DNA of 12,684 bases from JBGPBY01 sp041481485 (GTDB lineage: Bacteria > Acidobacteriota > Terriglobia > 20CM-2-55-15), in assembly GCA_041481485.1 (NCBI GenBank), contig JBGPBY010000175.1, positions 1-12,684 of the forward strand. The letters are read 5' to 3'. Both the position numbers and the translations under genes were made by a program. Of the stretch, positions 6,032-12,684 are shown piece by piece. Each line of letters opens with the position of its first letter. The stretch's first letter is position 1. Below the pieces are notes generated by a model. It was given only the letters and a program-made list of their open reading frames with translations, searched no databases and was not told the origin of the DNA.

Positions 6032-7350
6032 GAATGCAGAACTCCCGCGAAATGAGACAGTGAATCCAGCGCCCGATCGCTGAGCATGCGTTGTTTTTCG
6101 GCCTTTGGCGTACGACGCTCAAAATCCATCGCCGGCAGCAACCCGAAATGAATATTCATGGGCGCGAAGTGCTTACATGGCGTCGAAATGTAACGGCACA
6201 GTGCCCCGATCGCACATTCGGCCGGGAAGATCGCCGGATCGGCATTTCGAAATTCCTGCACCGCATTGATGCCGGCAACAAGACCGGACGCGATATTCTC
6301 GATGTAGCCTTCCGTGCCTGCCAGTTGTCCGGCAAAGAAAACGCGCGGTTCGTGACGCGCTGCCATGGATGCCGTCAGCACTTGCGGTGCGTGAATGTAA
6401 GTATTCCGATGAATCTGGCCCAGTCTTAGAAATTCGGCGTTTTCAAGGCCGGGAATCAAACGAAGAACCCGCCGCTGATCTGCAAATTTCAAATGGTTTT
6501 GAAAACCAACGATGTTGTAACTGGACTGCATCCGGTCTTCCTGCCGCAATTGAACAACAGCCCATGGCATGCGCCCGCTGCGGGGATCCACGAGACCGAC
6601 CGGACGCATCGGACCAAAGCGCAGCGTTTCGCGTCCGCGGCGCGCCAGTTCTTCGATCGGCAGGCACGACTCGAAATAACGGGCCTCTTCGAACTCATGA
6701 ATCGGGACTGCTTCGGCAGAAATGAGAGCATCGTAGAAATGTCCGTACTCTTCGGCGTTCATGGGACAGTTGATGTAGTCGTCATCGCCTTTCCCATATC
6801 GGCTTGCCCGGTACGCTTTGGAGTAGTCGATGGTCTCGGCGTCCACGATCGGACTGATCGCATCGTAGAAGTAAAGATGATCCGACCCGCAAAAGGAGCG
6901 AATCGATTCGGAAAGGGCGCCGGAGGTCAGGGGGCCGCTGGCAACGATCACGATCCCTTCGGATGGAATGGAGGTGACCTCTTCCCGGATCAATTCGATA
7001 TTGGGGTGGCCGGCGATAGCCTCCGATGTCTGAATCGCGAATTGTTCGCGATCGACTGCGAGCGCCGATCCCGCGGGTACGCGAACGGAATCGGCGATCT
7101 TCATGAGCAACGATCCCATTCGGCGGAGCTCCTGCTTCAATAGCCAGGACGCATTGAAGGGTTGATCGGACTTGAACGAATTGCTGCAAACCACTTCGGC
7201 GAGATGGGCTGTGGCATGAGCCGGCGTCGACCGCACCGGTCGCATTTCATAGAGCTTGACGCTCAATCCGCGAGACGCAATCTGCCACGCGGCTTCGCAG
7301 CCGGCAAGGCCGCCGCCGATGACGGTGACGTGGTTGGGGGAGGAATTCAT
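6019..7350 (-). CDS. trmFO: tRNA (uracil-5-)-methyltransferase TrmFO, folate/FAD-dependent
   Basis: A 443-residue flavoprotein that makes 5-methyluridine at position 54 of the tRNA T-loop, using methylene-tetrahydrofolate as carbon donor and reduced FAD. Visible are the FAD Rossmann motif VIGGGLAGCEAA (10-21), EMRP (35-38), VVCSNSFKSD (53-62) with Cys55, and FESCLPIEELARRG (226-239) with Cys229. These two correspond to the paired catalytic cysteines (Cys53 and Cys226 in the B. subtilis enzyme). Near the end are GQLAGTEGYIEN and PMNIHFGLLP. The start is the ATG at 7350, next to the GGG motif and with an AGGGA upstream. An in-frame TTG at 7380 lies inside the palindromic repeat and is rejected. 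A 193-base gap with the palindrome separates it from gltX, and its end overlaps the aminotransferase by 13 bases. Confidence 0.95.
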   Translation of the reverse strand: MNSSPNHVTVIGGGLAGCEAAWQIASRGLSVKLYEMRPVRSTPAHATAHLAEVVCSNSFKSDQPFNASWLLKQELRRMGSLLMKIADSVRVPAGSALAVDREQFAIQTSEAIAGHPNIELIREEVTSIPSEGIVIVASGPLTSGALSESIRSFCGSDHLYFYDAISPIVDAETIDYSKAYRASRYGKGDDDYINCPMNAEEYGHFYDALISAEAVPIHEFEEARYFESCLPIEELARRGRETLRFGPMRPVGLVDPRSGRMPWAVVQLRQEDRMQSSYNIVGFQNHLKFADQRRVLRLIPGLENAEFLRLGQIHRNTYIHAPQVLTASMAARHEPRVFFAGQLAGTEGYIENIASGLVAGINAVQEFRNADPAIFPAECAIGALCRYISTPCKHFAPMNIHFGLLPAMDFERRTPKAEKQRMLSDRALDSLSHFAGVLHSCPA

Positions 7351-7377
7351 GGATTCCCTGCTGTCGGGGCGGTCGAC

Positions 7378-7511
7378 CAAGAAATCCCTCTCCCAACGGG
7401 AGGGGGCGGCCGAAGGCCGGGTGAGGGGTACCGCACGTAAAAATTGTTACGTGTGGTACCCCTCACCGGCCGCTGCGCGGCCCCCTCTCCCGTTGGGAGA
7501 GGGATTTCTTG
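7378..7511. repeat. 134-base near-perfect palindrome, dispersed MITE/REP-like element
   Basis: The left arm, beginning CAAGAAATCCCTCTCCCAAC at 7378, is the reverse complement of the right arm ending at 7511. Pairing runs with few mismatches to a centre near 7440-7447 (ACGTAAAAATTGTTACGT). Sub-hairpins are nested in the arms (CCCTCTCCC with GGGAGAGGG, GGCCGAAGGCC, GGCCGCTGCGCGGCC), and GGTGAGGGGTACC is repeated in inverted form. Positions 1-25 of the window are a second copy's end, so it is dispersed. It lies between the gltX stop and the trmFO start, both on the minus strand. Its RNA would form a very stable stem that could terminate, attenuate or process the message. No ORF is inside and no target duplication is evident. 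Confidence 0.9.
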
Positions 7512-7543
7512 ATAGGCCGCCTCTACGAGGTTCATAGTTCCGG

Positions 7544-8911
7544 TTACTTCACGCCCGCGGAAACATTCCGCAGTCGGTCCACCGCTCGCTGCTGTCCTAC
7601 CAGGATCATCACGTCAAACATTCCCGGCGATGCCGACTGTCCGGTCAGCGCCACCCGTGCCGCACCCATCAGTGCTCCCGGCTTGATTCCCAGCTCGGAT
7701 GCCAGCCCGCGCATTGTCGCTTCCGTCGTGACCAGCGAGTAATCCTTCAGCCCTTCCAGCCGGTCCGCGAGTTTCTGCAGATTTTCGATCGTTGCCGCAT
7801 CATTCAAGAACTTGTCCGCGGCCTGTGCATCGACGTCCACCTCATCTCCGATGTAAACACGAGCCTGCCGGACAATATCGTTCAGATTCCTCGATCTTGG
7901 CCTTAACACTTCCAGCAGCTTTTCAATCCAGACCGATTCCGTCGATTCGAATGCATCTCTCCACAATCCGGCTTTCATCAGATCCGGTTTCAGATAATTC
8001 ATGAGTGCGTTGTGCGGAAGTTTTGCAATGTACTGCGCGTTGAACCAGGCGAGTTTTTCCGAATTGAACTCCGCATTGGTCCGGGAGACTCCTTCCAGCG
8101 AAAATGCCTCGATGAGTTCATCCTTGTCGAACATCTCCTGATCCGAACCTGGCGACCATCCCAGCAGTGCCAGAAAATTCCGGAACGCTTCCGGCACGAT
8201 CCCATCTTCTTTATAGGACATCACCGATGTCGCTCCGTGCCGTTTGCTGAGTCTTGTCTTGTCCGGACCCAGAATCAACGGGACATGCGCGAAGACGGGC
8301 ATCCGGACACCGAACGCGTTGTAAAGCAGGATCTGCTTTGGAGTATTCGAAATATGATCGGCGCCGCGAATGATATGGGTGATATTCATGTCCATGTCGT
8401 CGACAACAACGCTCAGGTGATATGTCGGCTGCCCATCGGTCCGCAGCAGGACAAAGTCCTCGACCGTGTCGCTTTCGATCGCGATATCGCCATAGACGGC
8501 GTCTCTGAAACGAATGGGACCGGCCGGTACCCGAAACCGGACTGCACCATTGGTTGATGCCTGAAGATTGCGTTCCCGGCACGCGGCGTTGTGGTTTCCC
8601 GCTTCGCACTCGCAGTAATAGGCGAGGGATTTCTCCAGCAGCTGGAACGCGGAGTTCTTATAAAGTTCGATCCGTTGAGACTGATAGAACGGGCCTTCGT
8701 CCCAATTCAATCCGAGCCACGTCATGGCGTCCAGAATGCCCTGAGTCATCTCCAGGCTGGAGCGTTCGACGTCCGTATCTTCGATGCGAAGAACGAGGGT
8801 TCCTTTATGGCGGCGCGCAAACAGCCAGTTGAACAGCGCGGTTCTTGCGCCTCCCACGTGAAGATATCCAGTCGGGGAAGGCGCAAAGCGGACCCGCACG
8901 CCCTGGGTCAT
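7544..8911 (-). CDS. gltX: Glutamyl-tRNA synthetase
   Basis: A 455-residue class I aminoacyl-tRNA synthetase that charges tRNA(Glu) with glutamate, and possibly tRNA(Gln) as well if the enzyme is non-discriminating. Visible are the N-terminal RFAPSPTGYLHVGGARTA, with HVGG (18-21) as the HIGH motif, RIEDTD (42-47), and RLSKRHG (220-226) as the KMSKS motif. Cys100, Cys102 and Cys111 are consistent with the zinc-binding insertion seen in many bacterial GltX. The C-terminal anticodon-binding domain is present and the length is usual. Its ATG overlaps the stop codon of the HEAT-repeat gene by four bases (ATGA) and has no good Shine-Dalgarno of its own, so translation is probably coupled to that gene. 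Confidence 0.96.
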   Translation of the reverse strand: MTQGVRVRFAPSPTGYLHVGGARTALFNWLFARRHKGTLVLRIEDTDVERSSLEMTQGILDAMTWLGLNWDEGPFYQSQRIELYKNSAFQLLEKSLAYYCECEAGNHNAACRERNLQASTNGAVRFRVPAGPIRFRDAVYGDIAIESDTVEDFVLLRTDGQPTYHLSVVVDDMDMNITHIIRGADHISNTPKQILLYNAFGVRMPVFAHVPLILGPDKTRLSKRHGATSVMSYKEDGIVPEAFRNFLALLGWSPGSDQEMFDKDELIEAFSLEGVSRTNAEFNSEKLAWFNAQYIAKLPHNALMNYLKPDLMKAGLWRDAFESTESVWIEKLLEVLRPRSRNLNDIVRQARVYIGDEVDVDAQAADKFLNDAATIENLQKLADRLEGLKDYSLVTTEATMRGLASELGIKPGALMGAARVALTGQSASPGMFDVMILVGQQRAVDRLRNVSAGVK

Positions 8912-10170
8912 TTGAAATTCATTTGGCGGAGCGCATTGACCGCTTCACGAAGAACGTCCGTATTGGTGTCTTTCGTCAGTTCTTCGATGGGAGCGCGGGA
9001 CAATGGATCGCCAATCTCTCCCAACACTTTCGCCATACGTGCGCGTACTTTGGGATCGGAGCTGCGAAGGTAGCTGTTGAGTTGCGGGACTTTCCCTTTG
9101 AATTTGCCGAGTTCGTAAATATAGGTTTCTGCCTGATCGCTCTCCCTGCTGGTCAGGGCATTCGCCAGATCGTTGATGTAGTCATCGTGATTGGACGACG
9201 CCAAAGCGAACGCCATTGCGTTGCGAACGCTGGCTTTCTTTTCGGTCTTGATGGTTTCAATGAAGCTCGCGGCGTCATAGTCGGTCCGGGCCAGCCCTTC
9301 GGCTCCTTTTTCGCGCAGGTAATCGTTGGAACTGGTGAGAACCGATTCGAAGAGCGGTTTGGCGGCGGGGTCGCGCAGCATTGCCAGCGACTCGATGGCT
9401 TGTTCCTTGATGTCGCGGCGAGTATCGGTTTTGAACATTTCTTCCAGTTGCGGGCGCGCATCCCGGTAGCCGATCAGTCCGATTGCCACGATGGATTCTT
9501 TGGCGATGCCGATATCGCCGTCGCGCAATGTCTTTGCCAGCGCCGGGCCCGCGGCGGGATCCCGGATGACGCCGAGGCTTCGAATGATCTCCATGCGCAC
9601 CGGCTTGTGGTCGCGATTCTGCGGGTCTTCCAGCGTCATGATCATGGCCGGTACGTAATCTTTTGCCCGAAGCGAACCGAGGGAATTGGCGGCAGACGCC
9701 CGTACATCCACGCTGGAATCTTTGCTCATCGCATTTGCAACAGCATCGAGCGGCACTTTGTCGACAACAACACCGCGGGGCAGCATCTGCCGATCCGGTT
9801 GGACCACGAGATTTTTCGCACGGTTGAAGAGGGTCTGCAGTGATCCGGTGTCTGTCACCGGAATATAGAATCGCAGGATCGATTCAATCGCCTGAAGGCG
9901 GACGTCTTTGTCGAGGTCAGCACCCAGGCTTGTCGACAATATCGGCGGAACTTTTGGACCTCCGATCCGCGTCAATCCGGCGAGAATCGCCTGGCGCACT
10001 TCGCTCTTCGATTCCTTTTTCAGCGCGCTTTCCAGAGTCGCGATGGCTTCAGTATTGCCGGACTGCGACATCTTTTCAATGGCGGCCAGGCGCTCTTTGG
10101 GGCTTGGGCTGTCCAAAGCCGGTCCCTGAAAAATCAATGTTCCTAAGATAACGATGCTGATGATGGACAT
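8908..10170 (-). CDS. HEAT-repeat protein with N-terminal hydrophobic segment
   Basis: A 420-residue protein that is mostly tandem alpha-alpha HEAT/PBS-lyase-type repeats from about residue 25 to the end. Repeating units include SSVDVRASAANSLGSLR, HKPVRMEIIRSLGVIRDPAA, RRDIKEQAIESLAMLRDPAA and DPKVRARMAKVLGEIGDP. The first 16 residues (SIISIVILGTLIFQG) form a short hydrophobic stretch that may be a signal peptide or membrane anchor. It lacks the usual leading basic residues, and no canonical start lies in the preceding in-frame codons. Such repeats serve as protein-binding scaffolds; no enzymatic motif is visible. The gene begins 7 bases after the CDF transporter, whose stop overlaps its likely GAGG site (10181-10184), and ends overlapping gltX. 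Partner and location are unknown. Confidence 0.88.
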   Translation of the reverse strand: MSIISIVILGTLIFQGPALDSPSPKERLAAIEKMSQSGNTEAIATLESALKKESKSEVRQAILAGLTRIGGPKVPPILSTSLGADLDKDVRLQAIESILRFYIPVTDTGSLQTLFNRAKNLVVQPDRQMLPRGVVVDKVPLDAVANAMSKDSSVDVRASAANSLGSLRAKDYVPAMIMTLEDPQNRDHKPVRMEIIRSLGVIRDPAAGPALAKTLRDGDIGIAKESIVAIGLIGYRDARPQLEEMFKTDTRRDIKEQAIESLAMLRDPAAKPLFESVLTSSNDYLREKGAEGLARTDYDAASFIETIKTEKKASVRNAMAFALASSNHDDYINDLANALTSRESDQAETYIYELGKFKGKVPQLNSYLRSSDPKVRARMAKVLGEIGDPLSRAPIEELTKDTNTDVLREAVNALRQMNFK

Positions 10171-10177
10171 GCCGGAT

Positions 10178-11113
10178 TTACCTCGCTGAATGCCACGCGC
10201 CGAGATTACAGTTGCAATCCAGCTCCCGTTCGCTGGCGTTGGCGTCTTCGATTTGTACCGTCGTGTGATCGATTTTGAATCTTTCCCGGGCGATTTCCCG
10301 GACGCGCGCGAGCACGGCGCTGCGGCTGGATTTGTCGTCTGACATTACGAGATGGCAGCTCATGGAGAGAACGCCGGAAGTGAGCGTCCATACATGAAGA
10401 TCATGAATAGATTCAACTCCAGGTGTTGTCCGAATCTGGTCCTGCAGGTTGACAATATTCACATGCGACGGAGTGCCTTCCAGCAGAATGTCGACCGCAT
10501 CCCGAATCAGGATCCAGGAGCTGCATAGAATCAGAATGCCGACGACGCCGCTGATTACGGGATCTGCCGCCCGATAGCCCCCGATCAGGATTGCCAGGCC
10601 GGCAACGATGGCTCCCAGCGATCCAAAAGCATCGCTGAGGACGTGAAAGAATGCCCCTCGAATATTAAGGCTCTCACTCCGGCTTCCGAACAGGAGATAA
10701 GCGCTCACCAGGTTCGCGAACAGACCGGCGGTCGCGACCACGAGCATCCAGCCGGCCTTGACCTCCTGCGGATTCTGGAAGCGGTCCCACGCTTCGTAAA
10801 AAATATAGAGTGAAATCAAAATCAGGAACACGCCATTCAACAATGCAGCCAGAATCTCGAGCCGGTAAAAGCCAAAGGTTTTCTGCGGCGTTGCCCTCCG
10901 CGTGGAAAACCATGTGGCTGCAAGACTCAGACTCAATGCGGCGACATCCGTCACCATGTGACCCGAGTCGGCGAGCAGCGCCAGGGAATTGGTGTACAGC
11001 GCACCGGCGAATTCCGCAATGAGGAATGCGCTCGTGACAATGAGGGCGATCTTCAGGCTGCTTCGGGCACCGCGACCATGATGGTGGGAATGAGGATGCC
11101 CGTGATGATCCAT
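10178..11113 (-). CDS. Cation diffusion facilitator metal-efflux protein (CzcD/ZitB type)
   Basis: A 311-residue inner-membrane antiporter that exports zinc or a similar divalent metal in exchange for protons. The N-terminus is His-rich (MDHHGHPHSHHHGRG), followed by six predicted membrane segments (about 19-38, 44-65, 84-105, 121-142, 157-178, 184-203) and a cytoplasmic metallochaperone-like domain. The zinc site is visible as HxxxD pairs in segment 2 (His52, Asp56 in DSGHMVTD) and segment 5 (His157, Asp161 in HVLSDAFGSLG), the CzcD/ZitB signature. The C-terminus ends with LDCNC (Cys300, Cys302), an additional possible metal ligand pair. The ATG at 11113 leaves only 29 bases to the divergent acyl-CoA dehydrogenase. 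It is first in the minus-strand gene run. Metal specificity is inferred. Confidence 0.93.
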   Translation of the reverse strand: MDHHGHPHSHHHGRGARSSLKIALIVTSAFLIAEFAGALYTNSLALLADSGHMVTDVAALSLSLAATWFSTRRATPQKTFGFYRLEILAALLNGVFLILISLYIFYEAWDRFQNPQEVKAGWMLVVATAGLFANLVSAYLLFGSRSESLNIRGAFFHVLSDAFGSLGAIVAGLAILIGGYRAADPVISGVVGILILCSSWILIRDAVDILLEGTPSHVNIVNLQDQIRTTPGVESIHDLHVWTLTSGVLSMSCHLVMSDDKSSRSAVLARVREIARERFKIDHTTVQIEDANASERELDCNCNLGAWHSAR

Positions 11114-11142
11114 ACAACCGTAGTATATAATACGCGGTTTTC
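11114..11142. promoter_or_regulatory. Divergent promoter-like AT-rich gap (CDF transporter / acyl-CoA dehydrogenase)
   Basis: Between two divergent ATGs lie only 29 bases. The plus strand has a perfect TATAAT (11126-11131), 11 bases before the ATG at 11143. The minus strand has TATACT (11127-11122) and TATTAT (11132-11127) before the ATG at 11113. With such spacing either transcript would have at most a few leader bases, and neither gene has a Shine-Dalgarno here, so leaderless or near-leaderless mRNAs are likely. No convincing -35 was seen on either strand. Confidence 0.5.
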
Positions 11143-12294
11143 ATGAGCACTCCACTTACGCTCTTATCCGAAGACGAACAGATGTTTCGAGGATCGTGCC
11201 GATCCTTCGCAGAACAACGAATCAAACCTGTGACTCGCCGGATGGATGAGGAAGCAAAGCTCGACCCGGCACTGTTTCCGGAATTCTTTCAGCTCGGATT
11301 AATGGGGATCCAAATTCCCGAAGAATTTGGCGGCGGAGCGGGCAGCTTTTTCATGTCCGTTCTCGCGGTGGAGGAAATTTCCAGAGTCGATGCGTCCTCC
11401 GGAGTCTTTGTAGACGTTCAGAACACACTCGTGAACAACGCCGTCATGCGATGGGGCAGCGATGACCAGAAAAGGAAATACCTTCCCCAGCTGGCATCCA
11501 CTTTGATCGGGGCATATGCGCTGTCCGAAGCCGGCTCCGGCAGCGATGCATTTGCACTGGCGTGCCGCGCCGCCGATGCCGGTGATCGATACGTTCTCAA
11601 CGGCCGGAAACTCTGGATTACGAACGCCGCAGAAGCAGGATTGTTTATCGTCTTCGCAAATATCAATCCGGATGCGGGCTACCGAGGCATTACGGCATTT
11701 CTCGTAGAGCGGAATACTCCCGGATTTTCGGTCGGGAAAAAGGAAGACAAGCTCGGCATTCGCGCCTCCAGCACATGCGAACTGATTCTGGAAGATTGCG
11801 CCGTATACAAGGCCAATGTTCTTGGCGAGGCGGGCAAGGGATACAAGATCGCCATCGAAACTCTGAACGAAGGACGAATCGGAATTGGCGCTCAGATGGT
11901 TGGCGTTGCCCAGGGCAGCTGGGAATGCGGGGCAGCCTACGCCAAGGAACGGATTGCGTTTGGCAAACCGATTGCTGAATTTCAGGGCGTGCAATTTCAG
12001 CTGGCTGAAGCGGCAACGCAGATCGAAGCGGCCCGTCTTATGGTATACAACGCGGCTCGGCTGAAAGATGCCGGCGCCGATTTCGTCAAGGAGGCGGCAA
12101 TGGCGAAATATTTTTCGTCACAGGTCGCGGAGTCAGTGTCATCGGTTATTGTCGAAGTGTTTGGCGGGTACGGGTACACGAAGGATTACCCGGCGGAAAA
12201 ATACTTTCGCGATTCGAAGATCGGAAAAATTTACGAAGGAACGTCGAATATGCAGTTGCAGACCATAGCAAAGCTCGTGCTGCGGCAGCCTTGA
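11143..12294 (+). CDS. Acyl-CoA dehydrogenase, short/branched-chain type
   Basis: A 383-residue FAD-dependent enzyme that introduces the alpha,beta double bond into acyl-CoA thioesters and passes electrons to electron-transfer flavoprotein, in fatty-acid or branched-chain amino-acid breakdown. Visible are the signature YALSEAGSGSDAFAL (125-139), LWITNAAEAGLF (157-168), GIRASSTCEL (205-214), the C-terminal FAD-binding stretch GGYGYTKDYPAEKYFRDSKI (341-360), and catalytic Glu365 in IYEGTSN. DVQNTLVNN, KLGIRASSTCEL and RIGIGAQMVGVAQG agree closely with the short/branched-chain (2-methylacyl-CoA) dehydrogenase subgroup as I remember it. The substrate is therefore plausibly 2-methylbutyryl-CoA, isobutyryl-CoA or butyryl-CoA. 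The start is ATG with no visible ribosome binding site and a TATAAT just upstream. A DHH-family gene follows 35 bases downstream. Confidence 0.93.
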   Translation: MSTPLTLLSEDEQMFRGSCRSFAEQRIKPVTRRMDEEAKLDPALFPEFFQLGLMGIQIPEEFGGGAGSFFMSVLAVEEISRVDASSGVFVDVQNTLVNNAVMRWGSDDQKRKYLPQLASTLIGAYALSEAGSGSDAFALACRAADAGDRYVLNGRKLWITNAAEAGLFIVFANINPDAGYRGITAFLVERNTPGFSVGKKEDKLGIRASSTCELILEDCAVYKANVLGEAGKGYKIAIETLNEGRIGIGAQMVGVAQGSWECGAAYAKERIAFGKPIAEFQGVQFQLAEAATQIEAARLMVYNAARLKDAGADFVKEAAMAKYFSSQVAESVSSVIVEVFGGYGYTKDYPAEKYFRDSKIGKIYEGTSNMQLQTIAKLVLRQP

Positions 12295-12329
12295 ATAAGT
12301 CATGAAGCAGTCATGAACCAAAAAAAGTA

Positions 12330-12684
12330 ATGAAGAAGATGCGCGTTCTCTATCACGATAATTGTTTCGACGGGCTGGCGTCTGCGGCAGTGTTTTCGCG
12401 CTTTTACTCTACGATGATTGCTCCCGGGGCCGAACTGGAATACGAAGGACTGGCGCACAAGGCGGGCCAGTTGATTGGCGAAGAGCTTTTTGGTCCCGAT
12501 GAAAATGTGATCGTTGATTTCAAATACAGCGCTTCAGAGAAACTCACCTGGTGGTTTGATCATCACGAAAGCGCGTTTCTTTCGCCGGAAGATGAAGCCA
12601 ACTTCCGTCAGGATCGAAGCGGCAAGAAATTCCACGATCCGACATTCAAGTCGTGCACGAAGTACATTGCCCACGTGGTCAAGA
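12330..12684 (+). CDS. DHH-family phosphoesterase, N-terminal part (runs off the window)
   Basis: An open frame with ATG at 12330 continues to the window edge (118 complete codons). Motif one is RVLYHDNCFDGLASAAVFSR, resembling the HxDxDG(xxS) start of DHH proteins. NVIVDFKYS follows, and then WWFDHHESAF carries the DHH signature. The DHH superfamily cleaves phosphodiesters or pyrophosphates (RecJ, nanoRNases, c-di-AMP phosphodiesterases, polyphosphatases) using manganese. The early asparagine-cysteine (DNCFDG) in place of the usual acidic residues suggests a divergent, perhaps oligoribonuclease-like subfamily. The C-terminal DHHA1 domain would lie beyond the window. A second ATG at 12339 (after GAAGAAG) is an equally possible start. 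The DHH superfamily call is fairly sure; the exact activity is unknown. Confidence 0.75.
   Translation, partial: MKKMRVLYHDNCFDGLASAAVFSRFYSTMIAPGAELEYEGLAHKAGQLIGEELFGPDENVIVDFKYSASEKLTWWFDHHESAFLSPEDEANFRQDRSGKKFHDPTFKSCTKYIAHVVK

Noticed and set aside
7351..7380. Extended TTG start for trmFO at 7380
   Set aside because: The added residues come from the intergenic gap and the palindromic repeat. The ATG at 7350 has a fair ribosome binding site and is at the usual distance from the FAD motif.
7378..7511. CRISPR-like or tandem repeat interpretation of the CCCTCTCCC motifs
   Set aside because: The motifs are inverted arms of one palindrome, with no regularly spaced direct repeats or spacers.
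8845..9843. Long plus-strand open frame (332 codons) opposite the HEAT gene and gltX start
   Set aside because: It is antisense to two well-supported genes, and its translation shows no domain pattern. It is a by-product of codon bias on the real strand.
10206..11225. Minus-strand frames of 61 and 183 codons overlapping the CDF gene
   Set aside because: They are out-of-frame shadows of the CDF transporter, whose membrane and metal-binding motifs are in the main frame.
1..12684. tRNA, rRNA, riboswitch, transposase, phage or toxin-antitoxin genes
   Set aside because: I looked on both strands for cloverleaf-like arms, conserved rRNA words and characteristic protein motifs, and found nothing convincing. 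Uma2 and the HTH gene are not enough for a mobile-element or defence-system call.

Overview
The window looks like a chromosomal segment of a free-living Gram-negative-type bacterium of moderate GC content (mid-50s percent by eye). The gene set includes folate-dependent TrmFO, a WbpA-type UDP-GlcNAc dehydrogenase, small stand-alone HTH proteins, relics of Uma2 and PQQ sugar-dehydrogenase genes, and palindromic repeats. This fits Acidobacteriota or a neighbouring soil phylum, but the assignment is an inference and no RNA marker gene is present.

Left part (1-2779): the first 25 bases are the end of a palindromic repeat that recurs at 7378-7511. A plus-strand NodB-like polysaccharide deacetylase (76-1074) converges, with a 17-base gap, on a minus-strand wbpA (1092-2423). 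Together they suggest the edge of a surface-polysaccharide locus extending to the left. A plus-strand 75-residue HTH protein (2552-2779) is divergent from wbpA and has its own strong ribosome binding site.

Middle part (2780-4251): this is a scrapyard. It holds the C-terminal stub of a PQQ/NHL-type sugar dehydrogenase, one apparently intact gene for a small exported four-cysteine protein, a GC-rich hairpin repeat, the C-terminal half of a Uma2-family nuclease, and a 118-base AT-rich palindrome. The palindrome ends one base before the xerC stop codon.

Right part (4252-11113, all minus strand): a tightly packed run in transcription order of CDF metal-efflux protein, HEAT-repeat protein, gltX, a 134-base palindrome, trmFO, a class IV PLP aminotransferase and xerC. 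Junctions are 7 bases, a 4-base ATGA overlap, a 193-base gap holding the palindrome, a 13-base overlap and 1 base. The trmFO...xerC association is conserved in many bacteria, often followed by hslVU. Here the Uma2 relic and repeats follow instead.

Far right (11114-12684): a 29-base AT-rich divergent gap carries back-to-back -10-like boxes. It is followed by a plus-strand short/branched-chain-type acyl-CoA dehydrogenase (11143-12294) and the start of a DHH-family phosphoesterase that runs off the window.

I found no CRISPR array, tRNA, rRNA, transposase, phage gene or defence cassette. The most unusual content is the non-coding palindromes and the decayed island between wbpA and xerC. I see no convincing undescribed multi-gene system.
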